Assembly (NCBI GenBank): GCA_002632325.1
Contig: NSJK01000002.1
Coordinates: 186,001-250,000, forward strand
Direction: 5' to 3'
From: Lysobacterales bacterium
GTDB lineage: Bacteria; Pseudomonadota; Gammaproteobacteria; Xanthomonadales; Rhodanobacteraceae
DNA length: 64,000 nt
Within the stretch, counting starts at the first letter, position 1, and the number at the start of each line of letters is the position of its first letter. Positions 44,176 through 52,984 of this stretch are shown piece by piece. The notes beneath the pieces were generated by a model. The model ran no database searches. It saw only the letters and a program-made list of their open reading frames with translations, and was not told the DNA's origin. Made by a program: the position numbers and the translations under genes.

Positions 44176-45032
44176 GGGATGCCACCACCGGCAGCGGCGA
44201 CCGCCTTGGCGTCACCTTGCTGTTCTCGATCGTTGCGCATGCGGTGATTGCCCTCGGCATCGTGTTCGAGTTCGAGAAGGCGACGCCTTCCCTGCCCACG
44301 ATCGACGTGATCCTCGTGCAGTCGGCCAATCGCGAAAAGCCGGAGCAGGCCGACTTCATCGCCCAGGCCAGCAACAGCGGCGGCGGCGAATCCGACAAGA
44401 CCCATCGGCCTGCCCAGCCCTTGTCGGGACCCCAGCCCAAGGCCACCCCGGGCATTGCGCCAGTGCCGCTCGAAGATGGTTCGCCGCAGGCCTCGACGGC
44501 AACGCCGACGCGTCTGTTGACGCAGCGCAAGTCGAGCTATGGCGTGCCCGACCAGGAACAGGCACCGCAAGCCGAATCGCAGCCCGACCGTCCGTTCGCC
44601 GAGACCGAGCAACGCAGGTTGGAAATGGCGCGGCTCGCGCAGGAAGTCCGGCGCGAATCCGAGCAATACGCCAAGCGTCCCAAGCGCAAGTACATCTCGG
44701 CCAACACCAAGGAATACGAATTCGCCGCCTACATGCGTGCCTGGGTCGCGCGCATCGAGCGCATCGGCAATCTCAACTACCCCGACGAGGCGCGCCGGCG
44801 CCAACTGCACGGCCAGCTCGTGCTCACCGTCGGCATCCAGCGGGACGGCAGCATCAAGAGTATCGACATCATCCAATCCAGCGGCCACAAGGTGCTCGAT
44901 GACGCCGCCATTCGCATCACCCGGCTCGCCGAGCCGTTCCCGCCGTTGCCCGAGACCAAGGAAAAGGTCGATGAGCTCTACATTTCGCGCACCTGGCAAT
45001 TCCTGCCCGGTGACATCCTGCGCAATCGCTGA
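44172..45032 (+). CDS. tonB: TonB-family energy transducer
   Basis: A 286-residue protein with one N-terminal membrane helix (VTLLFSIVAHAVIALGIVF, ~14-32), a long Pro/Gln/Ala-rich periplasmic spacer (~60-160) and a C-terminal TonB domain (YMRAWVARIERIGNLNYPDEARRRQLHGQLVLTVGIQRDGSIKSIDIIQSSGHKVLDDAA). Such proteins carry proton-motive energy from ExbBD to outer-membrane transporters. No exbB or exbD is nearby, so it must share a complex encoded elsewhere or have another role. In this group it regularly sits between gshB and yqgE. It is coupled to gshB by a 4-bp overlap. Confidence 0.9.
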   Translation: MRDATTGSGDRLGVTLLFSIVAHAVIALGIVFEFEKATPSLPTIDVILVQSANREKPEQADFIAQASNSGGGESDKTHRPAQPLSGPQPKATPGIAPVPLEDGSPQASTATPTRLLTQRKSSYGVPDQEQAPQAESQPDRPFAETEQRRLEMARLAQEVRRESEQYAKRPKRKYISANTKEYEFAAYMRAWVARIERIGNLNYPDEARRRQLHGQLVLTVGIQRDGSIKSIDIIQSSGHKVLDDAAIRITRLAEPFPPLPETKEKVDELYISRTWQFLPGDILRNR

Positions 45033-45095
45033 ATACGGCGCGGCGATCGCGCGATCGACCCCGACCGCCGCCGCGGCCTGCCGTACAATCGCCCC

Positions 45096-45656
45096 ATGGC
45101 CGCCTCGCCCCTGACCAATCAATTTCTCATCGCCATGCCCGGCCTGCGCGATCCGACCTTCGCGCGCGGTGTCGCCCTCTTGTGCCAGCATGGCGAGGAC
45201 GGCGCGATGGGGCTGATGATCAACCGCCTGTCCGAATATCGCCTGGGCGACGTGCTCGCGCAGATGAATCTGCAGTCCAACCTCAGCGAGGTCGTCGATG
45301 CGCCGGTGCTGATCGGGGGTCCGGTGCAGCCCGAGCGCGGTTTCGTGCTGCATACGGCGGGCGGTGCCTGGGAATCCTCGTTCGCGATTTCCGAGCAGAT
45401 CAGCGTCACCACCTCGCGCGACATCCTCATCGCGATCGCGGCCGGCAACGGTCCGCGCCATGCCTTGGTCGCGCTCGGCTATTCGGGCTGGAGCCCGGGA
45501 CAGCTCGAACAGGAACTCGTCGACAATCACTGGTTGACCGCGCCCGCCGACGAAGGCTTGCTGTTCGAGACGCCGCTCGACGAACGCTGGCAGGCGGCTG
45601 CGCATCTGCTTGGCGTCAACCTGTCCCAGCTCGCCAGCCATGCCGGCCACGCCTGA
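45096..45656 (+). CDS. yqgE: YqgE/AlgH family protein
   Basis: A 186-residue protein of the conserved YqgE (AlgH) family, whose biochemical role is still unclear. The hallmark stretches are present: LTNQFLIAMPGLRDPTFARGVALLCQHGEDGAMGLMINR near the N-terminus, VLIGGPVQPERGFVLHT in the middle and GYSGWSPGQLEQELVDNHWLTAPAD near the end. Length and motifs are normal. The conserved pairing with ruvX is seen here, the next start lying 17 bp inside this gene. Confidence 0.95.
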   Translation: MAASPLTNQFLIAMPGLRDPTFARGVALLCQHGEDGAMGLMINRLSEYRLGDVLAQMNLQSNLSEVVDAPVLIGGPVQPERGFVLHTAGGAWESSFAISEQISVTTSRDILIAIAAGNGPRHALVALGYSGWSPGQLEQELVDNHWLTAPADEGLLFETPLDERWQAAAHLLGVNLSQLASHAGHA

Positions 45657-46065
45657 CGGTCCAGTCCTCGCCTTCGACGTGGGCACGCGTCGCATCGGCG
45701 TTGCGATTGGCCATCCACTGGGCGCTGGCGCACGCGCACTGCGCACTCTCGCCAGCGATGACTGGAGTGGGCTCGATGCGCTCATCAGCGACTGGCAACC
45801 ACAGCAATTCGTGGTCGGCCTGCCACTCACGCTCGACGGCGGCGAGCAGCCGATGAGCCGACGCGCGCGCGAGTTCGCGCGCGCGCTCGAGAAACGCTAC
45901 GCACGCAACGTGCATCTGGCCGACGAGCGCGGCAGTTCGCAGGAAGCCGCGCGACGTTTTGCGCGCGAGCGTGCAAGTGGCGCGGCGCGGCGCAAGGATG
46001 CCGCCGAGCTCGACGCCGTAGCCGCCGCGGTGATTCTCGATCAATGGTTCGCCAGCGCCCAATGA
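45640..46065 (+). CDS. ruvX: Holliday junction resolvase-like RuvX/YqgF
   Basis: A 141-residue RNase H-fold protein of the YqgF family, linked to Holliday-junction resolution and to 16S rRNA 5' maturation. The first acidic site is AFDVGTRRIGVAIG, the second strand motif is FVVGLPLTLDG, and the C-terminal DAAELDAVAAAVILDQWF holds the third acidic site. The ATG at 45640 is chosen because the family N-terminus follows directly. It overlaps yqgE by 17 bp and is followed 16 bp later by pyrB. Confidence 0.94.
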   Translation: MPATPDGPVLAFDVGTRRIGVAIGHPLGAGARALRTLASDDWSGLDALISDWQPQQFVVGLPLTLDGGEQPMSRRAREFARALEKRYARNVHLADERGSSQEAARRFARERASGAARRKDAAELDAVAAAVILDQWFASAQ

Positions 46066-46081
46066 CATCGACAGGACAGCC

Positions 46082-47029
46082 ATGACCGCCGCTCCCCAAC
46101 TGGCCGCCGATGGCCGCCTGCGCCATCTGCTCACGCTCGATGGCCTGCCAAGTGCGCTGATCGAGAACCTGCTCGACGACGCGGCCCGCCTGCGCGAGCA
46201 ATGGCACACGCAGCGCGCCCTGCCGCAACATCTGGCCGGCCGCACCGTGGTCAATCTGTTCTTCGAGGCTTCCACGCGCACACGCACGAGCTTCGATCTC
46301 GCCGCGCGCCGGCTCGGTGCCCTGGTGGTCAACTTCGACATCGCCAGCTCGTCGACGAGCAAGGGCGAAACCACCGAGGACACGCTGGCCACGCTCGAAG
46401 CCATGGACGCCGATGCCTTCGTCGTGCGTCACAAGGAAAACGGCACGCCAGCACAACTGGCCGCGCATGCGCGACAGGCAGCGATCCTCAATGCCGGCGA
46501 CGGCAACCGTGCGCATCCAACCCAGGGCCTGCTCGACCTGCTCACGATTCGCGACCGCAAGGGCCGCGTCGATGGACTGAACGTGGTGATCTGCGGCGAC
46601 ATTCGCCATTCGCGCGTGGCGCGTTCGGACGTGCATGGCCTGCACGCGCTTGGCGCGGGCTCGGTTGCGCTGTGCGGCCCCGCTTCGATGCTGCCTGCAC
46701 GCGAAGAGTTTCCGGGCTGCCGAATCAGCGATGACTTCGACGCCGCACTCACCGATGCCGATGTGGTGATCATGCTGCGCATCCAGCGCGAGCGCATCAG
46801 CGACCTGCCCGATCTCGATGTCGACAGCTATCACGCGCGCTACGGACTGAGCATGCAGCGACTTGCGCGTGCCCGCCGCGACGCACTGGTGATGCATCCG
46901 GGGCCGATCAATCGCGGTGTGGAAATTGCCTCGGCAGTCGCCGACGGTGCGCAATCGGCGATCCTCGATCAGGTCGCCAATGGCGTGTTCGTGCGCATGG
47001 CCGCGCTGACCCGCCTGCTTGCGCGCTGA
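46082..47029 (+). CDS. pyrB: Aspartate carbamoyltransferase catalytic chain
   Basis: A 315-residue enzyme that makes carbamoyl-aspartate from carbamoyl phosphate and aspartate, the committed step of pyrimidine synthesis. The carbamoyl-phosphate loop is FFEASTRTRTSFDLAARRLG (Ser64-Arg68); SSSTSKGETTEDTLATLEAM has the 80s loop with its Lys; HPTQGLLDLLTI, GDIRHSRVARSDVHGL, and MHPGPINRGVEI are all present. No pyrI regulatory chain or pyrC-like pseudo-dihydroorotase follows within the window. Its neighbour yqgE-ruvX arrangement is common. Confidence 0.97.
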   Translation: MTAAPQLAADGRLRHLLTLDGLPSALIENLLDDAARLREQWHTQRALPQHLAGRTVVNLFFEASTRTRTSFDLAARRLGALVVNFDIASSSTSKGETTEDTLATLEAMDADAFVVRHKENGTPAQLAAHARQAAILNAGDGNRAHPTQGLLDLLTIRDRKGRVDGLNVVICGDIRHSRVARSDVHGLHALGAGSVALCGPASMLPAREEFPGCRISDDFDAALTDADVVIMLRIQRERISDLPDLDVDSYHARYGLSMQRLARARRDALVMHPGPINRGVEIASAVADGAQSAILDQVANGVFVRMAALTRLLAR

Positions 47030-47129
47030 ATTCGCCTCATCCGTCAGCCATTTCACCGGCAGAAGCCGTTTTTATCGGCGCGTCGTGCATGCCGCTAGAA
47101 TGCACGTCCCCTTGAACGAGGAAATCCCC

Positions 47130-48848
47130 ATGTTGCGCAAAAGGATGCTGGGCTGCCTGCTGCTTGCCGGTTCTCTCGCGATCGTCGCCTGTGGCAAGAA
47201 GGAAACACCTGCGGAGCTGGCTGCGGCGAACGATACCTCGCCGCTGAGCTTCGTGCCGGCCGACACGCCCTACGTGCTCGCCAACCCGGAGCCGATGCCC
47301 GAAGCGACGATCAACCGCTGGCGCGAACAGGCCCAGCAAGTGTGGCCGCTGCTGATCCCGATGCTCGACGATGCCGCCGGCAAGCTCGGCGAGAAGGAGC
47401 CCAAGTTCAAGTTGCTGTTCAAGGCGCTGATCGAAGAATTCCGCACGCGCAGTACGCCCGAGCAATGGCAGGAAATCGGTCTCGGGCCCAAGGTGCGTTC
47501 GGCAATCTATGGCGTCGGCGTGCTGCCGGTGCTGCGTGTTGAACTCACCAATGTCGAGGGCTTCAAGGCCGCAATCGCGCGCGTCGAAAAAGCTGCCGGA
47601 ATGAGTCTGGGCACGGCCCGCGTGGGCGAACAGGACGTGCGCACCTTCGAGGTCGAGGACGGGTTGGGTCTGATTGCATTCGAAGGCAGCCATCTGGTCG
47701 TCACCGTCGTACCCAAGGCCGCCGATGAAGCATTGAAGCGTCGCATGTTGGGTCTCGACCGTCCCGCACAATCGATCGCTGCGAGCGGTGCGTTCGCCGC
47801 ATTCGACAAGTCGCAAGGTTTTCTGCCCTACGGCAGCGGCTGGCTCGATTCGCGTCGGCTGGTCGCTCTGATCGGCACGCCGCAATCCGGCGTTCCCGGC
47901 GAAGCGCTCGATCCGATCTGCCGCGCAGAATACGATGCGATGGCCGCGAAGATGCCGCGCCTGTCCTTCGGCTACACCAAGCTCGATGCCAATGCGATGG
48001 ACGTGCGCATGCGCCTCGAACTCGAGCCCGCGCTGGCCAAGTCGCTGGTCGATCTGGGCAGCACCGTGCCAGGCAGTGCGCGCAGCGATGCGCTCTTCGA
48101 CTTCGGCTTCGGCGTGCCGGTGCTCAAGGCGCGCGACTTCCTCGTTGCACAGGCCGATCTCGTCGCCAAGGCGCCGTACCAGTGCAAGGATCTCGCCTCG
48201 CTCAATGCCGAATTCGCCAAGCTCAAGAGCGGCATCGACAAGACCATGCCGCCACCGCTGGCCGATCTCATCGGCGTGCACATGACGATCGACGAGCTCG
48301 TGCTGCCGGCCGATGCGCCGCCGATCCCCAGCGATTTTGCCGGCAGCCTCCTGGTCGGCAGCAATAATCCAATGTTCCTCGTCGGCCTCGCGCAGATGAG
48401 CATGCCGCCGCTGCAGAAACTGCATCTCAATCCCGACGGCAAACCGGTCGCGCTGCCCGCCGAGGTGATGGGCGCCGTCGGCGCGAAGTACGAGGCACAG
48501 GTGGCGATGGGGCCGAAGGTGCTCGGCCTTGCCGTCGGCAAGACGGCAATTGCGAATCTGTCGGCGGCAGTGATGCAGACACCGACTGCGGATGGCACGA
48601 TCTTCAGTTTCGATGCCAGCGGCCGTATCTACCAATTGATGGGCGACCTGTTCAGCAATCCGACCATCACTGCATCGATGCCGGCCGAACAGCAGGCCAC
48701 GATGGAGGCGCAGCGCAAGCTGTATGCGCTGTATGCACAGTGGTTCAAGCACATCCACATGCGCATGGCCTTCACTTCCGCCGGGATCGACTTCGTCGAA
48801 ACGGTCGAAATGAATCCCGCGACACCTGCGGCGCAGATCGCGCAGTGA
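47130..48848 (+). CDS. Large lipoprotein of unknown function
   Basis: A 572-residue lipoprotein: signal peptide with lipobox SLAIVAC (Cys21), then a mature start GKKETPAELAA. I do not recognise a named function. The opening FVPADTPYVLANPEPMPEATINRW and repeated internal strand-helix units (VRTFEVEDGLGLIAFEGSHLVVTVVPKAADEALKRRMLG; FSFDASGRIYQLMGDLF) resemble large periplasmic proteins of the DUF3352 type, with two similar alpha/beta halves, but this is only an impression. It starts 100 bp after pyrB on the same strand and may be independently transcribed. Outer-membrane or periplasmic location is inferred; Asp is not at +2 (Gly is), which fits outer-membrane sorting. Confidence 0.75.
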   Translation: MLRKRMLGCLLLAGSLAIVACGKKETPAELAAANDTSPLSFVPADTPYVLANPEPMPEATINRWREQAQQVWPLLIPMLDDAAGKLGEKEPKFKLLFKALIEEFRTRSTPEQWQEIGLGPKVRSAIYGVGVLPVLRVELTNVEGFKAAIARVEKAAGMSLGTARVGEQDVRTFEVEDGLGLIAFEGSHLVVTVVPKAADEALKRRMLGLDRPAQSIAASGAFAAFDKSQGFLPYGSGWLDSRRLVALIGTPQSGVPGEALDPICRAEYDAMAAKMPRLSFGYTKLDANAMDVRMRLELEPALAKSLVDLGSTVPGSARSDALFDFGFGVPVLKARDFLVAQADLVAKAPYQCKDLASLNAEFAKLKSGIDKTMPPPLADLIGVHMTIDELVLPADAPPIPSDFAGSLLVGSNNPMFLVGLAQMSMPPLQKLHLNPDGKPVALPAEVMGAVGAKYEAQVAMGPKVLGLAVGKTAIANLSAAVMQTPTADGTIFSFDASGRIYQLMGDLFSNPTITASMPAEQQATMEAQRKLYALYAQWFKHIHMRMAFTSAGIDFVETVEMNPATPAAQIAQ

Positions 48849-48910
48849 GACGAGTTGCGTCAATGGCAAGTCCGGGCCAGCCCCGGACTTGCCGGTGAAC
48901 CCTTCGCCAC

Positions 48911-50530
48911 TCAGACAGGTAACAGCACCAGATCCAGATGCAGGGCGCCGCCCATGCCGGCAGCGGCATTGGCTGCCTGCCAAGCCTGCATCACCTGCTC
49001 CGTGTCCGTGCAGCGCTCGCGTCGGCCATCGCGATGCAGGATCGTGATCGATGGATACCACTGCAACAGCCAACGCAGACAGTCTGCCGGGTCAGTGCCG
49101 GTCGCCGCTGCAATGGCGTGCGGATGGAATTCGCTGATCAGAATCGGGCGATGCCGTGACAGATGCCGGGCCAGGCCCTGCAGCGCGCGCGGTTCCATGC
49201 CGGCGACGTCGATCTTGACCAGATCCAGACGCGGCAGGCTCAGAACCTCATCGAGCACGACCGTGGGCACTTCGAGCGTTTCACCGCCATCCGCACTCAG
49301 GCGCTCACCGGCCGCGGCAGGAGTCGCCGCATTCGAGGTCGAAGGGTGACTACGCAAAGCCACGGTCCCGGCGCGATCACTCGCCGCCGCCGGAATCACT
49401 TCGACATTTTCCAAGGCATTGGCTTGTGCCGAACGCGCCAGCAGCACGCGATTCTTCGCCAGCGGTTCGACTGCGATCACCTTGCCGCTTGAGCCCACCC
49501 GCCGCGCCGCAGGCAAGGCCAGCGCACCGATGTTGGCGCCGATATCGAGTACAACATCGCCCTCGCGGAGATGTTCGAGCATCCACGCCGTCACCTGAGG
49601 ATCGTGCCGGCCACCCGCGATCAGCGCTGCGCCGACGTGGACATCGGCCGGATCGACGAACATCACCAGATCATCCAGCGCGACTTGCCTCGGCGTCGGC
49701 GCATCGTGGGTGACCAGCCAGCGACGGCTGTGCCAACCCGGCCCCGCCGAGCCTTCATCGACGGCATCGAGCAGACGGCGACCCGGATGCGCTGCGAGTC
49801 GATCGAGCAGGTCGGTCTGCGCCATTGCATGCATCTCGAACACGTCGCGGCGGCGCCAGGCAATGCGGCGCAGCGGATTGAGCCAGCGATTGGATGCGGC
49901 ACCGAACAAGCGACCACGCAGGCTGTCATCGGTGTCTGCGACGAACTGGAACATTGCCATGCCACCGGGGGCGAGCACGCGGAAGAACTCGTCGACATAG
50001 CCGAGCGCAAGATGCGCAGGTATGTGCTGGAGCGTGATGTGCGAGCAGATGAAGTCGATGCTCGCGTCGGCAATTCCGGCCAACCGAGTCGATGGATTGA
50101 CGCGGAAATCGATGTTGTCGAGATCGGCATTCAGGCGTCGCGCCGCGGCGACCATGCTCGCCGACACGTCGATGCCGATCACCTTGTCGAAGTGCAACGC
50201 CAGCGCGCGCGTCAGGCGTCCCGCGCCGCAACCGAAATCCAGCGCCAGCGCACGCGCCTGTGGCAGACCTCGCGCGGCTGCCGCGGCAAGCTGGGTTTCG
50301 ATTTCCAATTGACCGGTGGCGAAGAACTCATCGACTTGCCAACGCCCGCCGCGTTTGCGCGGATCGGAAAGCACGGCCCACAGGGGATCATCGTCGCCGA
50401 GTCGTTCCCACACTCGTCGCAGGTGTTCGAGTCCTTGATCGGCCGGCGTGCGCACGTTGGCACCGCCAGCCCGCGCGTTCTCTGCATTGCGCAATTGTCC
50501 TGGCTCCCTGCCCTGCCGATTCCCGCTCAC
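48911..50530 (-). CDS. Two-domain methyltransferase (class I plus FkbM)
   Basis: A 539-residue protein with two separate SAM-binding folds. The first (~85-275) has motif I LALDFGCGAGRLTR (97-107), VIGIDVSASM and ICSHITLQHIP; the second (~310-510) is an FkbM-type methyltransferase with VVLDIGANIGALALPAAR (327-344), VIAVEPLAKNRVLLARSAQAN and LVKIDVAGMEPRALQGL. FkbM enzymes usually O-methylate sugars or polyketides, and the first domain resembles small-molecule methyltransferases. The fusion suggests a protein that methylates one glycan twice or two positions in turn. It ends near the yqgE-pyrB block tail-to-tail and precedes no other glycan gene; pilU lies immediately upstream (21 bp). Confidence 0.85.
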   Translation of the reverse strand: MSGNRQGREPGQLRNAENARAGGANVRTPADQGLEHLRRVWERLGDDDPLWAVLSDPRKRGGRWQVDEFFATGQLEIETQLAAAAARGLPQARALALDFGCGAGRLTRALALHFDKVIGIDVSASMVAAARRLNADLDNIDFRVNPSTRLAGIADASIDFICSHITLQHIPAHLALGYVDEFFRVLAPGGMAMFQFVADTDDSLRGRLFGAASNRWLNPLRRIAWRRRDVFEMHAMAQTDLLDRLAAHPGRRLLDAVDEGSAGPGWHSRRWLVTHDAPTPRQVALDDLVMFVDPADVHVGAALIAGGRHDPQVTAWMLEHLREGDVVLDIGANIGALALPAARRVGSSGKVIAVEPLAKNRVLLARSAQANALENVEVIPAAASDRAGTVALRSHPSTSNAATPAAAGERLSADGGETLEVPTVVLDEVLSLPRLDLVKIDVAGMEPRALQGLARHLSRHRPILISEFHPHAIAAATGTDPADCLRWLLQWYPSITILHRDGRRERCTDTEQVMQAWQAANAAAGMGGALHLDLVLLPV

Positions 50531-50551
50531 CGATGCGCGTTTCCCGCTGGC

Positions 50552-51679
50552 TCAGGTCTCGACCAGTTCGACGCCGTCCAGACCCTGACTCAGCGAATGG
50601 GCGTCACCGCCCTGTGCCAGCTTGATCTTCAGGCGCACCTCGTTGGCCGAGTCGGCGTGACGCAGGGCGTCCTCGTAGCTGATCTCGCCGGCCTGATACA
50701 GCTCGAACAGGCTCTGGTCGAAGGTCTTCATGCCGAGGTTGGTGGATTCCTTCATCACGTCCTTGATCTTGTGAATCTCGCCTTGGCGGATGTAGTCCTG
50801 CACCAGCGGCGTGCCGAGCAGGACTTCCATCGCCACGCGACGCGCCTTGCCGTCAGGCGTGGGGATGAGCTGCTGCGCGACCACGCCCTTGAGGTTGAGC
50901 GAGAGGTCCATGAACAACTGCTCGCGGCGGTCCTCGCCGAAGAAGTGGATGATGCGATCCATGGCCTGGTTGGCGTTGTTCGCATGCAGGGTGCACAGGC
51001 ACAGGTGGCCGGTTTCCGAGAAGTTGATCGCGTGCTCCATCGTCTCGCGCGTGCGCACCTCGCCGATCATGATCACGTCGGGCGCCTGACGCAGCGTGTT
51101 CTTGAGCGCGTTCTCCCAACTGTCGGTGTCGATGCCGAGCTCACGCTGGGTGACGATGCAGCCCTGATGGGTGTGCACGTATTCGATCGGGTCCTCGATC
51201 GAGATGATGTGGCCGGTCGAGTTCTGGTTGCGATAGCCGATCATCGCAGCCAGCGAAGTCGATTTGCCGGTGCCGGTGGCGCCGACGAAGATGATGATGC
51301 CGCGCTTGGTCATCGCCAGCGACTTGATGATCGGCGGCAGCGACAGCTCCTCGATGGTCGGGATCTTGGTCTCGATGCGGCGCAGCACCATGCCGACGCA
51401 GTTGCGCTGGTAGAAGCAGGAGACACGGAAGCGGCCGACGCCGGTCACCGAGATCGCGAACTGGCACTCGTGGGTCTTTTCGAACTCCTCGCGCTGCGAG
51501 GGCGTCATCACGTTGAGCACCATGTCGCGCGATTGCTGCGGCGTGAGCGGGTTCTGGGTGATCGGCCCGATGCGGCCATTGACCTTGATCGACGGCGCAA
51601 CGCCCGCGGTGATGAACAAGTCCGACGCCTTCTTGTGCGTCATCAACTTGAGATATGAGGTGAAATCGACGCTGCTCAT
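50552..51679 (-). CDS. pilU: Type IV pilus retraction ATPase accessory PilU
   Basis: A 375-residue PilT-family hexameric ATPase. LMTHKKASDLFITAGVAPSIKVNGRI, Walker A GATGTGKSTS (Lys139), the Asp box HIISIEDPIEYVH, APDVIMIGEVRTRETMEHAI and the His box TGHLCLCTLHANN are present. The extended C-terminus (MKTFDQSLFELYQAGEISYEDALRHADSANEVRLKIKL) and overall likeness to Pseudomonas PilU identify it as PilU rather than PilT, which is shorter and whose gene usually precedes pilU; no pilT is found in the window. PilU needs PilT for retraction and adds force. It is functionally tied to the Pil-Chp operon. Confidence 0.94.
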   Translation of the reverse strand: MSSVDFTSYLKLMTHKKASDLFITAGVAPSIKVNGRIGPITQNPLTPQQSRDMVLNVMTPSQREEFEKTHECQFAISVTGVGRFRVSCFYQRNCVGMVLRRIETKIPTIEELSLPPIIKSLAMTKRGIIIFVGATGTGKSTSLAAMIGYRNQNSTGHIISIEDPIEYVHTHQGCIVTQRELGIDTDSWENALKNTLRQAPDVIMIGEVRTRETMEHAINFSETGHLCLCTLHANNANQAMDRIIHFFGEDRREQLFMDLSLNLKGVVAQQLIPTPDGKARRVAMEVLLGTPLVQDYIRQGEIHKIKDVMKESTNLGMKTFDQSLFELYQAGEISYEDALRHADSANEVRLKIKLAQGGDAHSLSQGLDGVELVET

Positions 51680-51796
51680 GGCCTATCCCCCACCGGCCTC
51701 CACGCCGGCATGCGTTGGCAGTGTACACCTGCGCGATGGCAAAGCTGCGGGCCTGGCGCACAGTTCATGCTGCCCTCATCCGGCCCGCCGCGCGGC

Positions 51797-52927
51797 TCAG
51801 GCGGGCGCATCGGCGCGTGCTGCATCGCGGTGATAGTTGCCGCGCAGGCGCAGGAACGGCCGCTCGATGAAGGCATAGCTCAAGGCCGACACCAGCAGGG
51901 TGATCGGCAGGGCGATCAGCGCCGTATTGAGCAAAGCATCGTCGACAAAGCCGCCACTGAACACGTGCGGCAGCCCCAGCTTTAGCAGCGACCAGATCAC
52001 CACGAAATGCAGCAGGTAGATCGAATAGGAAATCTCGCCGATGCGCGCCAGGGTACGCGACCACAGTCCGCTCGCGCCGTTGGCGCAGGCGACATAACCA
52101 AGCAGGAAAGCAGTCCAGATCGCGCCTTCGATGGTCGGCACGAAGATCTTCCAGCCCGGCGTCGTCGGCCAGCCGCCCAGTGCATTGAAACCCCACGCCG
52201 CGAACAGGATCGCCGCCAGCGCCAGCGCCGCGAGCGCCGCGCCGGCCTTGGGCGCCAGCGGCCGCTGGCGCCAGCACCACGCTGCCCACATGCCGAGCAG
52301 GAACTGGTCGAGACGGCCGACGATCTGCAGGTAGCTGATGTCGCGCGCATTGCCGCCGGCAATCACTGCGGTCAGTCGCAAGAGCAGCAACACGGCGATG
52401 AAACCGGCCAGTTGCCGGGCCCAGCCGCGTGACAGCACCGCGACCAGCAGCGGAAAGATCAGGTAGAACTGCCATTCGATCGCGATCGTCCACAGCATGC
52501 TCGTGAACGGCGGCGCGACGAAGGCACCGGCCTGGTTGCCCATGGCCAGCACGCTGGTTGCCAGTGCCGTGAAACTGAAGTTCTGCGGCGCCGCTGCGAT
52601 GCCGATGAACAGGACGAGCAGGAACAGCGGATAGGTGCGCAGCAGTCGATTGCGGATGAAGCCCGCCCAGCTCACGCCGCCTTCAAGCGCACCGACCGTG
52701 AGGATGAAGCCCGACAGCACCATGAACAGCGCGACTGCGGTATGCCCTTCGGCGAGCACGGCAAGCAGCGGATTGCCCGCCTGCAGCCAATGGTCGGTGG
52801 CGAAATCGCGCCCAAAACGTGCCTGATACGAGAACACGTGCAGGCCGTGGTAGAACACGATCAGGAGCGCAGCAAACGCGCGCAGATGATCGACGGCAGG
52901 CAGGTAGCGGATATTGGGGCTGCGCAT
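51797..52927 (-). CDS. Acyltransferase 3 family membrane protein (OafA/YrhL type)
   Basis: A 376-residue protein with about ten membrane helices. The N-terminal helix RYLPAVDHLRAFAALLIVFYHGLHVF contains the R-A and the catalytic-type His (FYHG) of acyltransferase-3 enzymes; GHTAVALFMVLSGFILT is the second landmark, and LRTYPLFLLVLFI and LWTIAIEWQFYLIFPLL follow, as in the family. These enzymes transfer acetyl or other acyl groups to sugars of O-antigen, peptidoglycan or small molecules from the cytoplasmic to the periplasmic side. It has no SGNH extension. It lies 117 bp upstream of pilU and may be a separate unit. The target glycan is unknown; the Wzm/Wzt product is a possible one. Confidence 0.9.
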   Translation of the reverse strand: MRSPNIRYLPAVDHLRAFAALLIVFYHGLHVFSYQARFGRDFATDHWLQAGNPLLAVLAEGHTAVALFMVLSGFILTVGALEGGVSWAGFIRNRLLRTYPLFLLVLFIGIAAAPQNFSFTALATSVLAMGNQAGAFVAPPFTSMLWTIAIEWQFYLIFPLLVAVLSRGWARQLAGFIAVLLLLRLTAVIAGGNARDISYLQIVGRLDQFLLGMWAAWCWRQRPLAPKAGAALAALALAAILFAAWGFNALGGWPTTPGWKIFVPTIEGAIWTAFLLGYVACANGASGLWSRTLARIGEISYSIYLLHFVVIWSLLKLGLPHVFSGGFVDDALLNTALIALPITLLVSALSYAFIERPFLRLRGNYHRDAARADAPA

Positions 52928-52984
52928 GTCGCGTCGTGTCTGAAATTTCGCGCGACTATACCCCAGCCCGGCGAAGACACCGGC

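Noticed and set aside
50552-51679. PilT instead of PilU
   Set aside because: The extended C-terminus and residue pattern (HHHQ/THQGCIVTQRE, ADSANEVRLKIKL) match PilU; PilT is shorter.
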